Source: Flavobacteriales bacterium (GTDB taxonomy: Bacteria > Bacteroidota > Bacteroidia > Flavobacteriales_D > Parvicellaceae). Taken from it: a DNA stretch of 5,526 nucleotides. Position 1 is the stretch's first letter; every line of letters begins with the position of its first letter. Below the pieces are notes generated by a model. It was not told the DNA's origin. It searched no databases and saw only the letters and a list, made by a program, of their open reading frames with translations. The position numbers were made by a program, and so were the translations under genes. Below are positions 5,301 through 5,526 of this stretch, one piece after another. The stretch lies in contig JALTUD010000200.1 of the NCBI GenBank assembly GCA_027047735.1, positions 1,489-7,014 on the forward strand, read 5' to 3'.

Positions 5301-5526
5301 CTAATGAATAGATGGTCGCCAAGGTAAATTGCGTGTTACTTCTGCTTCTATTTCCAACATTTCATCCAATCGTTCTTTTATTTCTTCTTCGGAAAAATAA
5401 TGTTTTGCCAGATTAACAAACAAATCTACATGGTCTTTTTCTTGTTTGTATAGATTGGTGTAAAAACGTTTTACGTCTTCTTCTTGTGCTGCTTCTCCTA
5501 CAAGTTTAAACCGTTCTACACCTCTC
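5301..5526 (-). CDS. miaE: MiaE-like tRNA-(ms2io6A) hydroxylase, C-terminal fragment (cut by right edge)
   Basis: The last 74 residues and the TAG stop (5303-5301) are visible; the N-terminus lies beyond base 5526. The translation reads VERFKLVGEAAQEED, then FYTNLYKQEKDHVDLFVNLA, then a charged helix (FSEEEIKERLDEMLEIEAEV) and ends LPWRPSIH. A glutamate in ERF followed about 28 residues later by E-K-D-H (E-x2-H) is the second half of a ferritin-like diiron site. Together with the short FYxxLxxxExxH helix pattern it fits MiaE. That enzyme hydroxylates the isopentenyl group of 2-methylthio-N6-isopentenyladenosine at tRNA position 37, using oxygen. With only the C-terminus visible, another ferritin-like protein cannot be excluded. 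It reads in the same direction as kdnA, 135 bases upstream, and no clear terminator was seen in between. Confidence 0.72.
   Translation of the reverse strand, partial: RGVERFKLVGEAAQEEDVKRFYTNLYKQEKDHVDLFVNLAKHYFSEEEIKERLDEMLEIEAEVTRNLPWRPSIH

Overview
The window looks like a chromosomal piece of a low-GC flavobacterium (Bacteroidota, Flavobacteriaceae-like). The signs are AT-rich DNA, lysine- and glutamate-rich proteins, start codons preceded by A-rich sequence rather than Shine-Dalgarno motifs, and possible -7 boxes of the Bacteroidota type TAnnTTTG. No transposase, phage gene, CRISPR array, tRNA or rRNA was seen.

Layout, left to right. At 1-98 (minus) is the N-terminus of GDP-L-fucose synthase, running off the left edge. 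From 99 to 604 there is no convincing gene. Most of this gap (about 209-578) is one strongly structured element made of nested inverted repeats. Several stems hold G-T pairs that fit a folded plus-strand RNA. At 605-1621 (plus) is an exported zinc-dependent phospholipase C / S1-P1 nuclease superfamily protein. It ends in a bidirectional terminator shared with the converging operon.

From 5165 down to 1667 (minus) lies a tight three-gene operon: kdnA (aminotransferase), a 399-residue J-domain-like protein, and kdnB (iron-type alcohol dehydrogenase). KdnB and KdnA are the known enzyme pair that oxidises carbon 8 of Kdo and then aminates it, giving 8-amino-3,8-dideoxy-manno-octulosonate (Kdo8N). 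That sugar replaces Kdo at the lipid A-core junction in Shewanella, so this strain probably carries Kdo8N in its lipopolysaccharide. The J-like protein between the two enzymes has a clear HPD motif, long charged helices and a very acidic tail. Its role is unknown and it is the most intriguing gene here.

At 5301-5526 (minus) is the C-terminal end of a MiaE-like tRNA hydroxylase, cut by the right edge. The fucose synthase and the Kdn genes both belong to surface polysaccharide or LPS sugar synthesis; the phospholipase/nuclease-like protein and MiaE have no evident link to them.
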